A DNA stretch of 64,000 nucleotides from the NCBI GenBank assembly GCA_036365455.1, contig JAWQUS010000001.1, forward strand, positions 24,227,001 to 24,291,000. Direction: 5' to 3'. This document shows positions 11,336 through 21,435 of this stretch, piece by piece (positions within the stretch are counted from its first letter, which is position 1; each line of letters opens with the position of its first letter). Under the pieces are notes generated by a model, which was not told the DNA's origin, did no database searches, and saw only the letters and a program-made list of their open reading frames with translations. This stretch comes from Macrosoma leucophasiata. Lineage: Eukaryota > Arthropoda > Insecta > Lepidoptera > Hedylidae. A program made the translations under genes and the position numbers.

Positions 11336-11722
11336 TCTATCCTCTGCTATTAAGAGGTTGGGTCATCAGTAGTCGTCCCGTCTCGACGACCAAAACATGA
11401 TGGTTCCGTAATTTCTGAAAAATCTGAGCCCTCATGAAGTAACCCTAAGCCCTAAGTCATTAGAAAATGTATTTAAGTGCCTAGTTGATTTGTAGATCTT
11501 CCAATGATCTATGCATTTCTGGCCTCTTCTCCAAGTTTTCTTTACACCAGGCACTTTTACGTTATCTCTAGCTCCATCTGATATCAACGACGTCTAATAC
11601 ACACACTGAAGTTATTTTAAATCTCGACCTATACCAAGTAGTGCAAAAAGGATGCTGATATTATTAAAGTAAATTACGTTATCATCTATAAAGAAAATCT
11701 TGACCAAAGTCTTTTTTTTTTC

Positions 11723-12085
11723 AAAGGAGAAGTTCCACGTTGGGCCCGCACTTTGTACACTATATCAAAAGATAGAGAAAAATACGCAGAATCATGGAAA
11801 ATTACTCAAAAAATAATTTGAATCGTTGTTTTTTTGTCGGAAATATTTATTTTACGTAATTTTTGCATGACAGAAGTATGTTGCCATATCGCTACTATGA
11901 CATTTTGTTTTCGAAATATAATTACGACAAATAATTGAAGATTTACTAAACGATTTGAATAGCTGAAAATGATTTTTATTTTTTTTTTTTTTTTTTTAGA
12001 TTTAGATTTTTATTTTATGCTTCATCTCTCAATATAGTGTACATGGTGCGGGCCCATGCTCCATACATTTTGGAACGTCTCCTTT
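11723..12085. mobile_element. TIR element (MITE-like), TIR AAAGGAGA(A/C)GTTCCA
   Basis: The left end AAAGGAGAAGTTCCA is mirrored at 12071-12085 (TGGAACGTCTCCTTT). GGGCCCGCACTTTGTACACT inside the left end pairs with AGTGTACATGGTGCGGGCCC inside the right. There is no coding content and a 15-T run sits in the middle. The same terminal motif occurs at 32767-33375. Family unknown; a non-autonomous cut-and-paste element is likely. Confidence 0.65.
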
Positions 12086-12401
12086 CTGGCTCTATTAAAG
12101 TAGAACTACTCTGATGAATAGAGTGACAGCTTTGAGCAAAAAGAATCTCTTATTCATTAATCTTGAGCAGGAGAGCTACTTGCCCACGAGGAAGTAGTAG
12201 ATTAAACACCTGACAAGAAAACTTGAGTTCTATGGATGCAGCAACTTTAGTTTTAAAGACCGAATGTGTATTTCTTCGCTACATGCTCCGAGAGGTGCTG
12301 AAATGTAGAAATCTATGCCGCATTTTGAATACTCAATAACAAGTAAATAAGAAACACAAAATAATATACTACGTCATGATCGGTGGTTGAATTTTGTATC
12401 A

Positions 12402-12692
12402 TGGACATTTTTTTTATGTGATGGAAGTGGCAAACAAGCATGCAGCTCACATTGATGTTAAGTGATGACTGCAGCCTATAGACACCCATACAAAGACCAA
12501 GGTCAAAATGCAGATGCGTTATCACTCCTGAAGCCTAACGTGTTATGCCTCTGTGCCAGAAATTACAGGGCCGTACATTAACACCTGACCGGAACACGAT
12601 AGTGCTGCACACTACCATTTAGCGGCAAGTAATGCGGTGGTGTTTATATACGCCCGCGAGCTCCGTCACTGGAGCTCTACCACCAGTAAAAA
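12402..12692 (-). mobile_element. Family A, full length
   Basis: T-rich start, then GGAAGTGGCAAACAAGCATG, all internal blocks, and the 5' end GGAGCTCTACCACCAGTAAA. A short insertion (GTTTATATA) sits in the GGTGGTGCCTACGCC block. Confidence 0.88.
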
Positions 12693-14139
12693 ATAGTAAT
12701 AAGTAGAAACAACTATGCATCGACTTGATTTCCTGATGAACAAGGTACAAATATGTTGCAATATGGATGCTTCAATTACAAGTTTCAATTACAAGTTTTT
12801 ACATTAGGTAACTTACGCACTTTTCAAAATTTCGTTGAACATAATTATAACATAAGTATGTACTTTGTAACTTATTCGAAATAGTAAGAGGATAAAATTT
12901 CAAGACCAGTAGCGACCTCTATGGTGTCTGTTGTATGTAATGTAACACCTCCAGGCAATAATACATTCATGATTTTCAGTTTTATGTCCTCCAAGTAGAA
13001 TCTTTCTAATTTCTACATAATTGTACAATGTGTTTTCGAGTTTTTCCAATTTTATTACATTTTTAGCATTTTCATTCTTAGGCATTTCATAATCTTCATC
13101 AGTAAGCCAAAAGTAATAATTAAATTAATTTCGAAATTCTAATATTGCAGTATATTATATATTAAAATTGTTTTATGGAATATTTACGGCAATACAGCGC
13201 GTATAAATTATTTAGATATCTTTAGCATCGATACTTGTAGCGCCATCTGTTAGCAGATGTTACATACTGAGTTCATTACCGTAAGCAGCTGGCGCGAAAT
13301 AATAATTCTGTATGCAAAATGTTTAATCAATTACTATAAAACAACTTATTACACATATGCAATTAAGCATTTTATTTTACTACTAAAAAGTACTACTTAA
13401 GTACTTAGTAAGTTAAGGGTAAATTCATTTAAATATAACTGTAGCAAAAAGTTCAAAATTATTATTTTCAAATATTTTACAAATTATAGGTACCTTGTAT
13501 GATTGTATGAGTGTATGATGTACTTAAATAATATTTAATTAAAAAAAGGTATTTACTTACATTCTAAGATAACAAAAAATAATACATGAGATTAGTAGAT
13601 AGTAGTAGATAAGTAAAGAAGAATAAACACGATGAATGAGAATAAATAAGGCATTTCAGAGACAGTATAGATTATGCCTTCCATTTTATTCTAACCAGAA
13701 CAAGCCACCGGCTCACAAAGGATGCGTATGAAAATAATGACTCAACTCACTGATCTTAAATGCACGATGGTCACTCGGCTCATGTGTATGTCTTTTTTAT
13801 TTATCATGTTTAATTAAGCGAATCGTGGCTGGATAGCCATTGTCCGACTTACCTACCTGCCCGACGATTTGAATCTGTTCTCCCGACCGGTTACAGCCTC
13901 CTGTCAACCACCTTTTTATTTTTTTAATATATTAATGTATTAACTCCTCAATATACCACAAACACAGCGAAGGCACTATAACGTCAAAAGATTCAAAACA
14001 TTTCATGCACTTTTGCACGGGATATAAATCCTCTTAAGAAAACAAGTAAATAAAACAACATTCATTTCATTTGCGCGGGCATTTCAATACAACTTTTTTT
14101 ACGTTACCTATGATATGGCAATGGCATATCTGCATACAG
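12693..14139. other. AT-rich sequence
   Basis: No gene or known family. At 13236-13262 GTAGCGCCATCTGTTAGCAG belongs to a short motif repeated elsewhere in the window (see findings). Confidence 0.4.
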
Positions 14140-14417
14140 TCAACGGGCGCGTGCAGCGAAATCGTATCGTGATTTGAATCATTCGCGTTTCGCGCCACGC
14201 GGTACTAAACATTCGACGCATCTCGCGCGAGTCGCGCGTCTGTCAACGAGAGCTGTCAACCGGGGGCGGTCCGCTGGGGACGGGCCTCGCGCAACTTCGG
14301 CTAACTTCGGCCGCTCTCGCTCTCGACGCCACAAGGTGACCTGAGTCACAACACGCTTGTTCTTGTGCACAATTAACAATTTTATTCCATCACGCACCTA
14401 GATAAGGACAGGTAAGT
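14140..14417 (+). promoter_or_regulatory. Candidate promoter / non-coding first exon with splice donor
   Basis: A sharply CpG- and GC-rich block (many CGCG, TCGCGCG, GGGGCGGTCCG) in otherwise AT-rich DNA, ending in ACAG|GTAAGT with the cut after 14411, a perfect metazoan donor consensus. This is what a promoter plus untranslated first exon would look like. No ATG-initiated frame leads usefully into the donor, so it would be non-coding. No TATA box is obvious. Inference only: no downstream exon is identified in this window. Confidence 0.35.
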
Positions 14418-14924
14418 CGTATTTAGTTACCACTTTTAACATTTTAAGTATTGTGTGTCCTAGATTACGTCATCAAAGCCTCAATGTCAAATGCAGATTC
14501 ATTAGGAAATGTTTACTAGGAGTCTGTACTTTAAAATGTTTTATGGACAATTTTAGGAGTTAGTTAAGTGAAATAAAGTTGTATGAGGCTATAAAAAGAA
14601 TATTATTACTTTAGTAGAGCTGAAAAATACTTGTGATGAAAGTTATTTTCATTTTGCTAACATAACCTTAAATGTTTGCAAGTCTTAGCAATGCATGCAG
14701 GTGACATCCGATCGGCGACAGATGGCGCTCGACGGAGGCGGAGCTTGTTAACTACTGTATGAGACAAGCTTCCATTGACGATTAAGTTAACTCAATTTTG
14801 TGAAATCCGACATTTTAGATAGTCTCATTCCAAATCAATGAATATTAAAATGTTCTTGAGTACCTACAACAACTACAATATTTTTTTTGTTAATTACTTT
14901 GAGTTGAGTGAGTTCTTAAATAAA

Positions 14925-14990
14925 AAAATAAACGGTTTGAAATTCTTTCTTAACCTTTCTGTTAAGAAAGAATTTCAAACCGTTTATTTT
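14925..14990. repeat. Perfect 30-bp inverted repeat, 6-base spacer
   Basis: Arms 14925-14954 and 14961-14990 are exact reverse complements around CTTTCT. The core reads AAACGGTTTGAAATTC. It would form a very stable hairpin. No repeat family here shares it. It may be a recent template-switch event, a small-RNA precursor, or a collapsed MITE. Confidence 0.9.
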
Positions 14991-15489
14991 GATTACCTAT
15001 ATCAACGAAGTAGTTATATTAAAAAATAACTTCTTGAACCATTTCTCCGAAGTAGTAGGTAGATATGGTAAAGAATAATTTTTTATCGGGAAAAAAACAA
15101 TACTAAGTTAATCACCGACACGGGGAGTGAACCCTAGAGACCTTAGAGTTTGCCAGATCCAGGATGATAAAAAAAAACCTATGCCCTGCGTGACTACTGA
15201 AAATTTTAAGGACAATTTACAAATTTTAAGGACGCACGATCAAAAAAATGGCTTTTCTAACAATCTATTAAATTTGGTTAAACTTTTATGTATCATTCTG
15301 GGACAGCAAAGTAAAATTCCTGGACACGGGACACGCTAAATTTCGGGAAATCTCGGAAATCCCTTCCATCTGGCAACCCTAAAGGTCCATATAACCAACA
15401 CACTTAGCAATTCTCCAATATTTTGTACTTATCAACCCTGTGATGAACCCAATGATTTTCAAAGTGATGGAGTGAGTAACAGAATATTA

Positions 15490-15531
15490 GCTGATTGTGG
15501 GCCCTGTGGGCCCACAGGGCCCACAATCAGC
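15490..15531. repeat. Perfect 42-bp palindrome
   Basis: Two 21-bp arms with no spacer; the centre is GTGGGCCCAC and the outer arms are GCTGATTGTGGGCCCTG and its complement. It is exact over 42 bp. Such spacer-free palindromes are unstable in cloning, so an assembly or amplification artefact should be considered as well as a genuine structure. Confidence 0.92.
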
Positions 15532-15811
15532 ACCCGTTCACGAGTTTAACGCACGTGCCATTGGGCTCCTCGATCATTTTAAAGGGAAGTGAGCAACCAT
15601 CACCCGACATAATGTATAATTTTATACTAATATCTATCTTCATTTTAAGCCGATCCTGATAATCAGTCACATTAGTGGGAGTCCCTCATTCAAGAGGAAA
15701 TAAATACAGAGCGCCGGCCTTCAGTATCAAAAGAACATTTTGGCAACTTGCTGAACGAATACCAAGTAAGTGTGGCTTTTATCTAATATAATCAATTAAC
15801 GACATTTCTTC

Positions 15812-16041
15812 GACGTAACTTCACGCCTGTAATCCCCAAAGGGGTAAGCAGAGGTAAATGCATGCATTCTAGTATTCATGGAAACACCCACGATTTGACA
15901 TCTCCGGGTACATTACCAAACTCCAAGATACTGGAATACTTCCAGAAAATGGAAAAATCTAATAGAACGCAGGATAAAAGAATCGAACCCTGGATCCACA
16001 GCGTAGAGGTAGTGGCCTGCTACCATAATACTGAGGCAGTG
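15812..16041 (-). mobile_element. SINE-C, internally deleted
   Basis: Minus strand: the tRNA-like head at the right end (CACTGCCTCAGTATTATGGT) with B-box-like GGATCC...GGTTCGATTC, then the body, then the tail CCTTTGGGGATTACAGGCGT at the left. About 80 bp of the body are missing compared with 21903-22217. A 69-codon frame here is repeat-derived. Confidence 0.75.
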
Positions 16042-16109
16042 ACCAACCCAAAGATATGCGAGGAGATATAGATATTATATATATATAGATATATATAGAT
16101 ATTAGATTG

Positions 16110-16260
16110 CCAATACAATACGCACCGGCCGCTGAGAATTCGTTTAGACTCGCGGACGGTCAGCGTCAAGCATCATCCATTCATTGTGAATTCGCCCGCG
16201 CAGCGCAAACTTAGTGACAAAAAACCGTTAAGTTCGCGTCAAGATAAGCTCCTACCACTT
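16110..16260. other. Short CpG-bearing unique block
   Basis: GCACCGGCCGCTGAGAATTC, CTCGCGGACGGTCAGCG and TTCGCCCGCGCAGCGCAAAC stand out from flanking AT-rich DNA. It may be regulatory. No frame or splice consensus is convincing. An (AT)-rich run at 16072-16108 precedes it. Confidence 0.25.
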
Positions 16261-16355
16261 ACAAGTCCTAGTTGAAGCAGTATTCATAGAAAAGCGTGTG
16301 TATGGTCAATCTATTCTTATTATATCTTTGGACCAACCAATCAAAATGAAATAAT

Positions 16356-16611
16356 ATTAAACATAAATTACATTGTTTTATATTATTTCGCATTAACACA
16401 TGCTTGTGAAATATATTTTATTATTAAAGAAAAATGGAAAGAAAAACTTGACTTCAAAGATTTGACAAAGATTTGACAAATCGGGCAGGGCTTCAGTAGC
16501 TCAATTGGAAGAGCGGCTGGACTAGATTCCCAGTAGGTCGCGAGTTCGAGCCTCGCCTGAAGTCAAATTTTTCTTTCCATTTTTCTTTAAAAATTAAATA
16601 TAAATTACATT
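16356..16611 (+). mobile_element. tRNA-like retroposon with internal inverted arms and 19-bp target duplication
   Basis: Direct repeats at 16356-16374 and 16593-16611 match at 18 of 19 bases and bracket a 218-bp insert. Inside, 16490-16563 folds as a 74-nt tRNA-like cloverleaf: acceptor GCTTCAG/CTGAAGT, D arm GCTC/GAGC, T arm GCGAG-TTCGAGC-CTCGC. The anticodon stem is imperfect. Arms 16424-16455 and 16559-16590 are 31/32 complementary and correspond to the GAAGTCAAATTTTTCTTTCC tail present in both orientations. Overall most like tRNA-Lys but without a lysine anticodon, so a SINE rather than a working tRNA gene. Related pieces lie at 17511-17548 and 22381-22500. Confidence 0.7.
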
Positions 16612-16689
16612 ATTATATACCAAAAAAATACAAGACTGAATCAAACTTGTCACAGAATTGAGTTATAAATACAGATTTAAAATGCAGGG

Positions 16690-17225
16690 ACATAGCTATT
16701 ACGGTGGTACCGGCAGGGGGGGTTATATTATTAAGAATTTTCGATTTAATTTGAATACTCAAACTTCTTATAGGTTTTCCAGTAATCTATAGACAAAGAA
16801 CTATTTTCCACATTTTTTTCAAAATTTTAAGTTCAGTAGTTTCGGAGATAGGGGGAGGGGGAATAGTCAATTTTCGTCGTTTTTCTTAAATAACTTCAAA
16901 TTTGTTTATGCAAAAATTATAAAAATACATCTGAGATGCTGACAACAACCTCTTTTATTTGATATGTCACACGACACAGTTTACGAATGTTTCTTTTTTA
17001 ATTTTCTGTTTTACCACCCGAAAGTGGCCCCCCTTTTTAAAATTTATTATTTTACTTGACGTGTTCATCTTTGGGTCACCAATTTACATATATTCATCAA
17101 ATTTCAACTCAATCGGTCGAGTAGTTTCGGAGCAAATTGGCTGTGACAGACGGACAGACAGACAGACGCACGAGTGATCCTATAAGGGTTCCTTTTTTCC
17201 TTTTAAGGTAAGGAACCCTAAAAAA
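16690..17225 (+). repeat. Interspersed element ending in GACAGACGG...GGAACCCTAAAAA
   Basis: From about 16690 (GGTGGTACCGGCAGGGGGGG) through TTCAGTAGTTTCGGAGATAG to AATCGGTCGAGTAGTTTCGG, GACAGACGGACAGACAGA, AGTGATCCTATAAGGGTTCC and GGAACCCTAAAAAACGG. The end is shared with 8174-8245, 26092-26235 and 35255-35335. Class unknown, probably a LINE 3' end or a derivative. No reverse transcriptase frame is visible. Confidence 0.5.
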
Positions 17226-17510
17226 CGGCCTACGCTCCCACGAAAACACAAAATATGAACATTTTCTTGCCTGAAATTCTTATCTACAGCTATTTAATTA
17301 TAATTCTTCATCGGCTCCGTACCGGAGTTCCTACAAAGTTAGATATATTTTTAAGTTTTCACAGAGAATTCATTCTAAATTTTTATGACTATAGAGTACT
17401 ATCCCGTCAAGTCACGAGAAAAATATGACAATTGCTTTTAAATTGTGTATAAGTTATAATAATATTTATAAGCTACCGAAGTCCTTCGGTTATTCAGAGT
17501 TCTCAAGTTA

Positions 17511-17548
17511 ATTCCTGCCTGAAGAATTTTTTTTCCATTTTTTCTTTA
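17511..17548 (+). mobile_element. Tail fragment of the 16.4-kb tRNA-like element
   Basis: TTCCTGCCTGAAG then a T-rich CTTTCC-like stretch matches the end of the tRNA-like element at 16545-16590. Fragment only. Confidence 0.45.
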
Positions 17549-17552
17549 TTTT

Positions 17553-17779
17553 TATTTTTTTATGTAATAAAAGTGGCAAACAAGCGTGCAGTTCACATTG
17601 ATGTTAAGTGATGACTGCAGCCTATAGACACCTACACAATGACCAGTGGTCAAAATGCAGATGCTCTGCCACTCCTGAGGCATTAGGTGTTATGCCTCTG
17701 TGCCGGAAATTACAGAGCCGTACATTACCACCTGACCGGAACACGATAGTGCTGAACGCTACCATTTAGCGACAAGTAT
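17553..17779 (-). mobile_element. Family A, 5'-truncated
   Basis: A-rich tail and 3' two thirds on the minus strand, stopping after ACCATTTAGCGACAAGTATA. The first ~60 bp (GAGCTCC hairpin) are missing. 5' truncation is typical of LINE-driven retroposition. Confidence 0.85.
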
Positions 17780-17982
17780 ACCATTGGTTGTTAATAAACA
17801 GACATGGATTAATTATTAATTTCTAAATTCACTCGCATGTGTAATTGAGAAAATAAAAATATTGCAATGATCAATACTTGTGAAGGGATCTCAACTCACA
17901 TTGAAGGGAATAATTCAAGACGATGGTGATGAAGCGAAAAAAAGTCGATAGAAGCATCATGTTCTCTTCTTTTGCCACTTAC

Positions 17983-18262
17983 TGGGGGTATAGCTCCAGT
18001 GACGGAGCTCGCGGGCGTAGGCACCACCGCATTACCTAATATACTTGCCGCTAAATGGTAATGATCAGCACTATCATGTTCCGGTTAGGTGGTTATGTAA
18101 GGCCTTGTAATTTCCGGCACAAAGGCATAACACCTTAGGCCTCAGGAGGGGCTACGCATCTGCATTTTGACCTCTGGTCATTGTGTGGATGTCTATAGGC
18201 TACAGTCATCGCTTAACATTAATGTGAACTGCATGCTTGTTTGCAGCTTTTATTAAATAAAA
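17983..18262 (+). mobile_element. Family A, full length
   Basis: Starts ACTGGGGGTATAGCTCCAGT and ends TGCATGCTTGTTTGCAGCTT then AAATAAAAAG. Complete landmark set with mild divergence. Confidence 0.88.
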
Positions 18263-18488
18263 AGAAACCCAATCAATATATTACGCGTATCTCAATCAAG
18301 GCTGGTAAAAATACCAAAAACTTACAACAAAGCGACCTGCAGAAGGTTCCTGTGACGGAGGGGGCCACCTGACAGATTTATGGCATGTGAGCCACGCACC
18401 CTAAGGGTTGCATTCTTCTAACCCTGCTAACTGCACTTCGGGTATATTTTACAATTTATAATAGCATGGATATGAATAGCATAATAGG

Positions 18489-18620
18489 AATCGGCGTGCA
18501 TGTATGAAGAGAATGATGAAGGTAGACGAGGCACGAGAGGTTTGTCAGAGCCGGGATGTCTGGCGCTCTACACTCTCTGCCTACCCCGTTAGGGACCTGG
18601 CGTGAAGATACATATATAAT
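18489..18620 (+). mobile_element. Element D, full length
   Basis: The longest plus-strand D: begins ATCGGCGTGCATGTATGAAG, AGAATGATGAAGGTAGACGA, then the core and GCGTGAAGATACATATATAA. The same extended 5' end is present at 55221-55358, which fixes the element's length. Confidence 0.8.
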
Positions 18621-18732
18621 AGCATGCGTAAATTGAAATCTTTTAAGGCGTAAGTTAAGTTCACGCATCAGGGTCTTTCTAATTTATTTTATCAGTAATT
18701 CCAACTTTCGTATTTTTGTTCAATTAAAATAT

Positions 18733-18830
18733 GCGTTTAGAGTTGGTGAATAGTGCATCTTATAGACATCTACATAAAACTAAAGAGAAGAGGTGCAAAT
18801 GCATTGTCCCTCCTGGGAAATTATATGTTT
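18733..18830 (-). mobile_element. Old family A remnant
   Basis: TTATAGACATCTACATAAAA, GGTGCAAATGCATTGTCCCT and CCTGGGAA follow the family A minus-strand order (CTATAGACACCCACACAA, CAAAATGCAGATGCGTTACC, ACTCCTGAGG) with heavy divergence. Confidence 0.4.
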
Positions 18831-19013
18831 ATTAAATTATGTAAATACTGGTAATAGATTTCTAACAATGTTTTTAAGTTAAGTGGATAGCAATGAAGGT
18901 TAATTTTAGGTTTTGGCAAACAATACGGGATGTCGACAACACGGATTCGACAAATCGTCAGGATTAGTTAAAAAAAAAAACATTTCTGTATAAAGAGGTG
19001 TATGATATTATTA

Positions 19014-19302
19014 ACGTAACGTAACTTGACGCCTGTAATCCCCGAAGAGGTAGGTAGAGGTAAATGCATGCATTCAAGCTTACATGCAAACACCCACGAT
19101 TTGCCGGCTACGTTTTAGCCCATGTTACCACATTTCCAAACTTCGAGATACTGGGAAATTGCTAGAAAATTGAAAAATCCCAATAGAACCAGAGATAAAG
19201 GACTTTACACCATTATCTCTGATAACCCCATATCCGGAAATCGAACCCAGGACCTCAGCGTAGTAGTAGTGGCTTGCTGCCACTAGGCTACCGAGGCAGT
19301 TT
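19014..19302 (-). mobile_element. SINE-C, near full length
   Basis: The minus strand carries the tRNA-like head at 19230-19302 (CTGCCTCGGTAGCCTAGTGG, then GGTTCGATTTCCGGAT), the middle GTTCTATTGGGATTTTTC and the tail GGGATTACAGGCGTCAAGTT. Divergence is moderate. The 98-codon frame over it is not a gene. Confidence 0.85.
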
Positions 19303-19656
19303 ATTACAGGCTTATAGGTATTATGAGTATAAAAGTAGTAGACCTCAACTACGCATTGCCTGTATCTAAACGGTGCTGCCTTCAGCTTTACCGTGTTAAT
19401 GCCTGATTTACACATTGTCAAGTGTAGGCGCGAGTGCTGTAGTGCGAGTGAGTAGTTAACAGGTTATTTTGATGTCAAGTGTTCAGGGTATATACAGCTT
19501 TACAGTGTTGAGTCGTTTTTAAATTCCCAGTAGTCTGTACCTCCGTCTCTAAAGGTTTTTTCAGACACAAGGTGTAAAAAATCAACCAGAAAAGTTACTT
19601 ATTTTGCGTACGCTGCCTAAACTATAAAAGATATCGAGGAAGACTTTAGGCTATAT

Positions 19657-19693
19657 CTGAGAGGAGAGGAGAAGAGAGGAGAGGAGAGGAGAG
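19657..19693. repeat. (GGAGA)n microsatellite
   Basis: About seven units of GGAGA/GAGAG with one interruption (AAGAG). It lies directly before the Helitron-like element at 19701. Confidence 0.85.
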
Positions 19694-19700
19694 CGATATA

Positions 19701-19829
19701 TCCTGCATTTCATTATAAAATACGCTTACGCTCCTGCGAGTGTAAGCGTATTTTATATTAAGTATTTTATTTTAAACATTGGACACATTATTTCTTTGTG
19801 AGGCTATACGAGTTTGCCGGGACAGCTAG
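19701..19829 (+). mobile_element. Helitron-like element, short
   Basis: Begins A|TCCTGCATTTCATTATAAAA and ends GTTTGCCGGGACAGCTAG|T, the A|TC...CTAG|T boundaries expected of Helitrons, with no target duplication. An 18-bp stem with a 4-base loop lies at 19716-19755 (one G.T pair). It is non-autonomous: no Rep/helicase frame. Confidence 0.6.
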
Positions 19830-20095
19830 TGTATGTATAATCTCATACCAATTACTATTGGTAGTTTAATATAAACGTCTATTTTTATTTTTCTCTCTTT
19901 TTTTTCCCTTTTTCGCAAACTATAGGCTCTCTGTGTGTACCTGCGTGACTTATCGTATGAGTATCTAAGAATTCATTAAAATAATTATTGTTATAAAATA
20001 TATATAATTACAATCACTCTACACTTTATTTGTATATGTTTTAGTTTGAGTTTACATACAAAAGCATTTAAATGATCGTGTTAGTGCTGCTTTTA

Positions 20096-20410
20096 GGTAT
20101 GATATCCGTGAATCACCAAATAGCTTCCGGTTGAAAACCAGCGTCGGGCTTCAGCCTGACATTATGCTGAACTGGAGACTATTTGGTGCAGTCGTGAGAC
20201 ATTGTTTGCTATTGATAGTGTAATGGAAGAAATGGGAGGATTTTTTAAAAAAATATTATATAACAGTTATTTAAATGTAGTTACGTAAGTTTCTACTTAC
20301 ACCTAGTTAAGTTTTTTTTTTTTGTTATTTTCTCAAATATTTCTTTTGTCTCGTATGTGTCTCTCTCGACTGCATCAATAAAGAGTTTTTCTTCTTCTTT
20401 TTTTTTCTTC
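20096..20410 (+). repeat. Possible LINE 3' UTR with polyadenylation signal
   Basis: CACCAAATAGCTTCC at 20117 is nearly mirrored by GGAGACTATTTGGTG at 20176. The segment ends in GTCTCGTATGTGTCTCTCTC, CAATAAAGAG and a T/C-rich run. AATAAA is a polyadenylation signal. The layout suggests the 3' end of a retrotransposon or an old transcript, but no coding remnant is visible upstream. Confidence 0.35.
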
Positions 20411-20814
20411 TTCTATATTACTAATCACTTAACACTTGTCACTCGCACATGCACTGAACAAAGTGTAAATCAGTCATAAGATTACGTGGTAACGTAGGGT
20501 CCCATTATGTCTAGACAAAATGGCAAAAGAAAAAAAACATTTTTAAATATTATAGTAACGGTATTATTATAAAATATAATAATCCAAAGGAACCTTTTTA
20601 GTCGATTCAGTTGTAACCAAACAGATCACGAAAAAACATCTGGCAACCGTGACGGCACCCCGTGAGCCCTTCAAGAAAATTAAAACGTTCCATTTTTAAA
20701 ATTATTCTTAGTCCCATTTATATATATATGTATATTTTTGTATATAACGTGAAACTCATTTGTTGACTATTTAAGCCTAAAATTAATCTAAGACTATTGT
20801 AACGTAATTTAATT

Positions 20815-21145
20815 TTACGGGTGGCAGAGTTCCATTGTAGGGTATCAAAGGTGCAAGAATGCAAGAATGCAAGAATGCAAGAATGCACCACCGCGTTACC
20901 TAATCTACCTGGCACCAAATGGTCGTGTTTAGCACTATCGTGTCCCGGTTGCAGGTGGTAATGAATGACTCCGTCATAACTATTACAGGCAACAATGTGA
21001 CTAATGTCTTAGGGGTGGCAACACATTAATGTCTTAGGGGTGGGTCAGTTTGACCTCTAGTTTTTGTATAGATGTCTATAGGCTGCAGTCATCACTTAAC
21101 ATCAATGTGAACTGCATGCTTGTTTGCCACCTTCTTTACATAAAC
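20815..21145 (+). mobile_element. Family A with internal octamer expansion
   Basis: GGGTGGCAGAGTTCCATTGT at the 5' end, the TACCTGGCACCAAATGGTCG block and the 3' end GCATGCTTGTTTGCCACC. The usual GGAGCTCGCGGGCGTAGGCA segment is replaced by GCAAGAAT repeated four times (20853-20886). Internal duplication of ATGTCTTAGGGGTGG occurs at about 21003-21043. Confidence 0.8.
20853..20886. repeat. Tandem GCAAGAAT x4
   Basis: Four exact 8-bp units inside a family A copy. It arose after, or at, insertion of that copy, since no other copy has it. Confidence 0.9.
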
Positions 21146-21435
21146 AATTTTTTTAATATGTATGATGATATGAATGTCTCATTTCCCCTTTTACAAACTG
21201 ACAACGAAGAAAAGGAAAAGAGTAATTATTTGTCATTCACCGGCCGAGTTCCAAAGGCCAATATGATCTGAGAAAGTAAAGTCCAAAAAAACTCAGTCGG
21301 CTCTTTTGAAAATATCTCTTAGGCATAACTTGCGGCAATAATCTTGTGTATTGGAAAAAAACAAATAAGAAGAGATAACCCTTGCCCCAGGTTGACCTAT
21401 CGTCACTCCGCGGACACACACTGCCGAAATTCCAT

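Noticed and set aside
16490..16563. Functional tRNA gene
   Set aside because: The acceptor, D and T arms are good, but the anticodon stem is broken, the loop gives no anticodon consistent with the body, and the unit lies in a retroposon-like block with degraded relatives.
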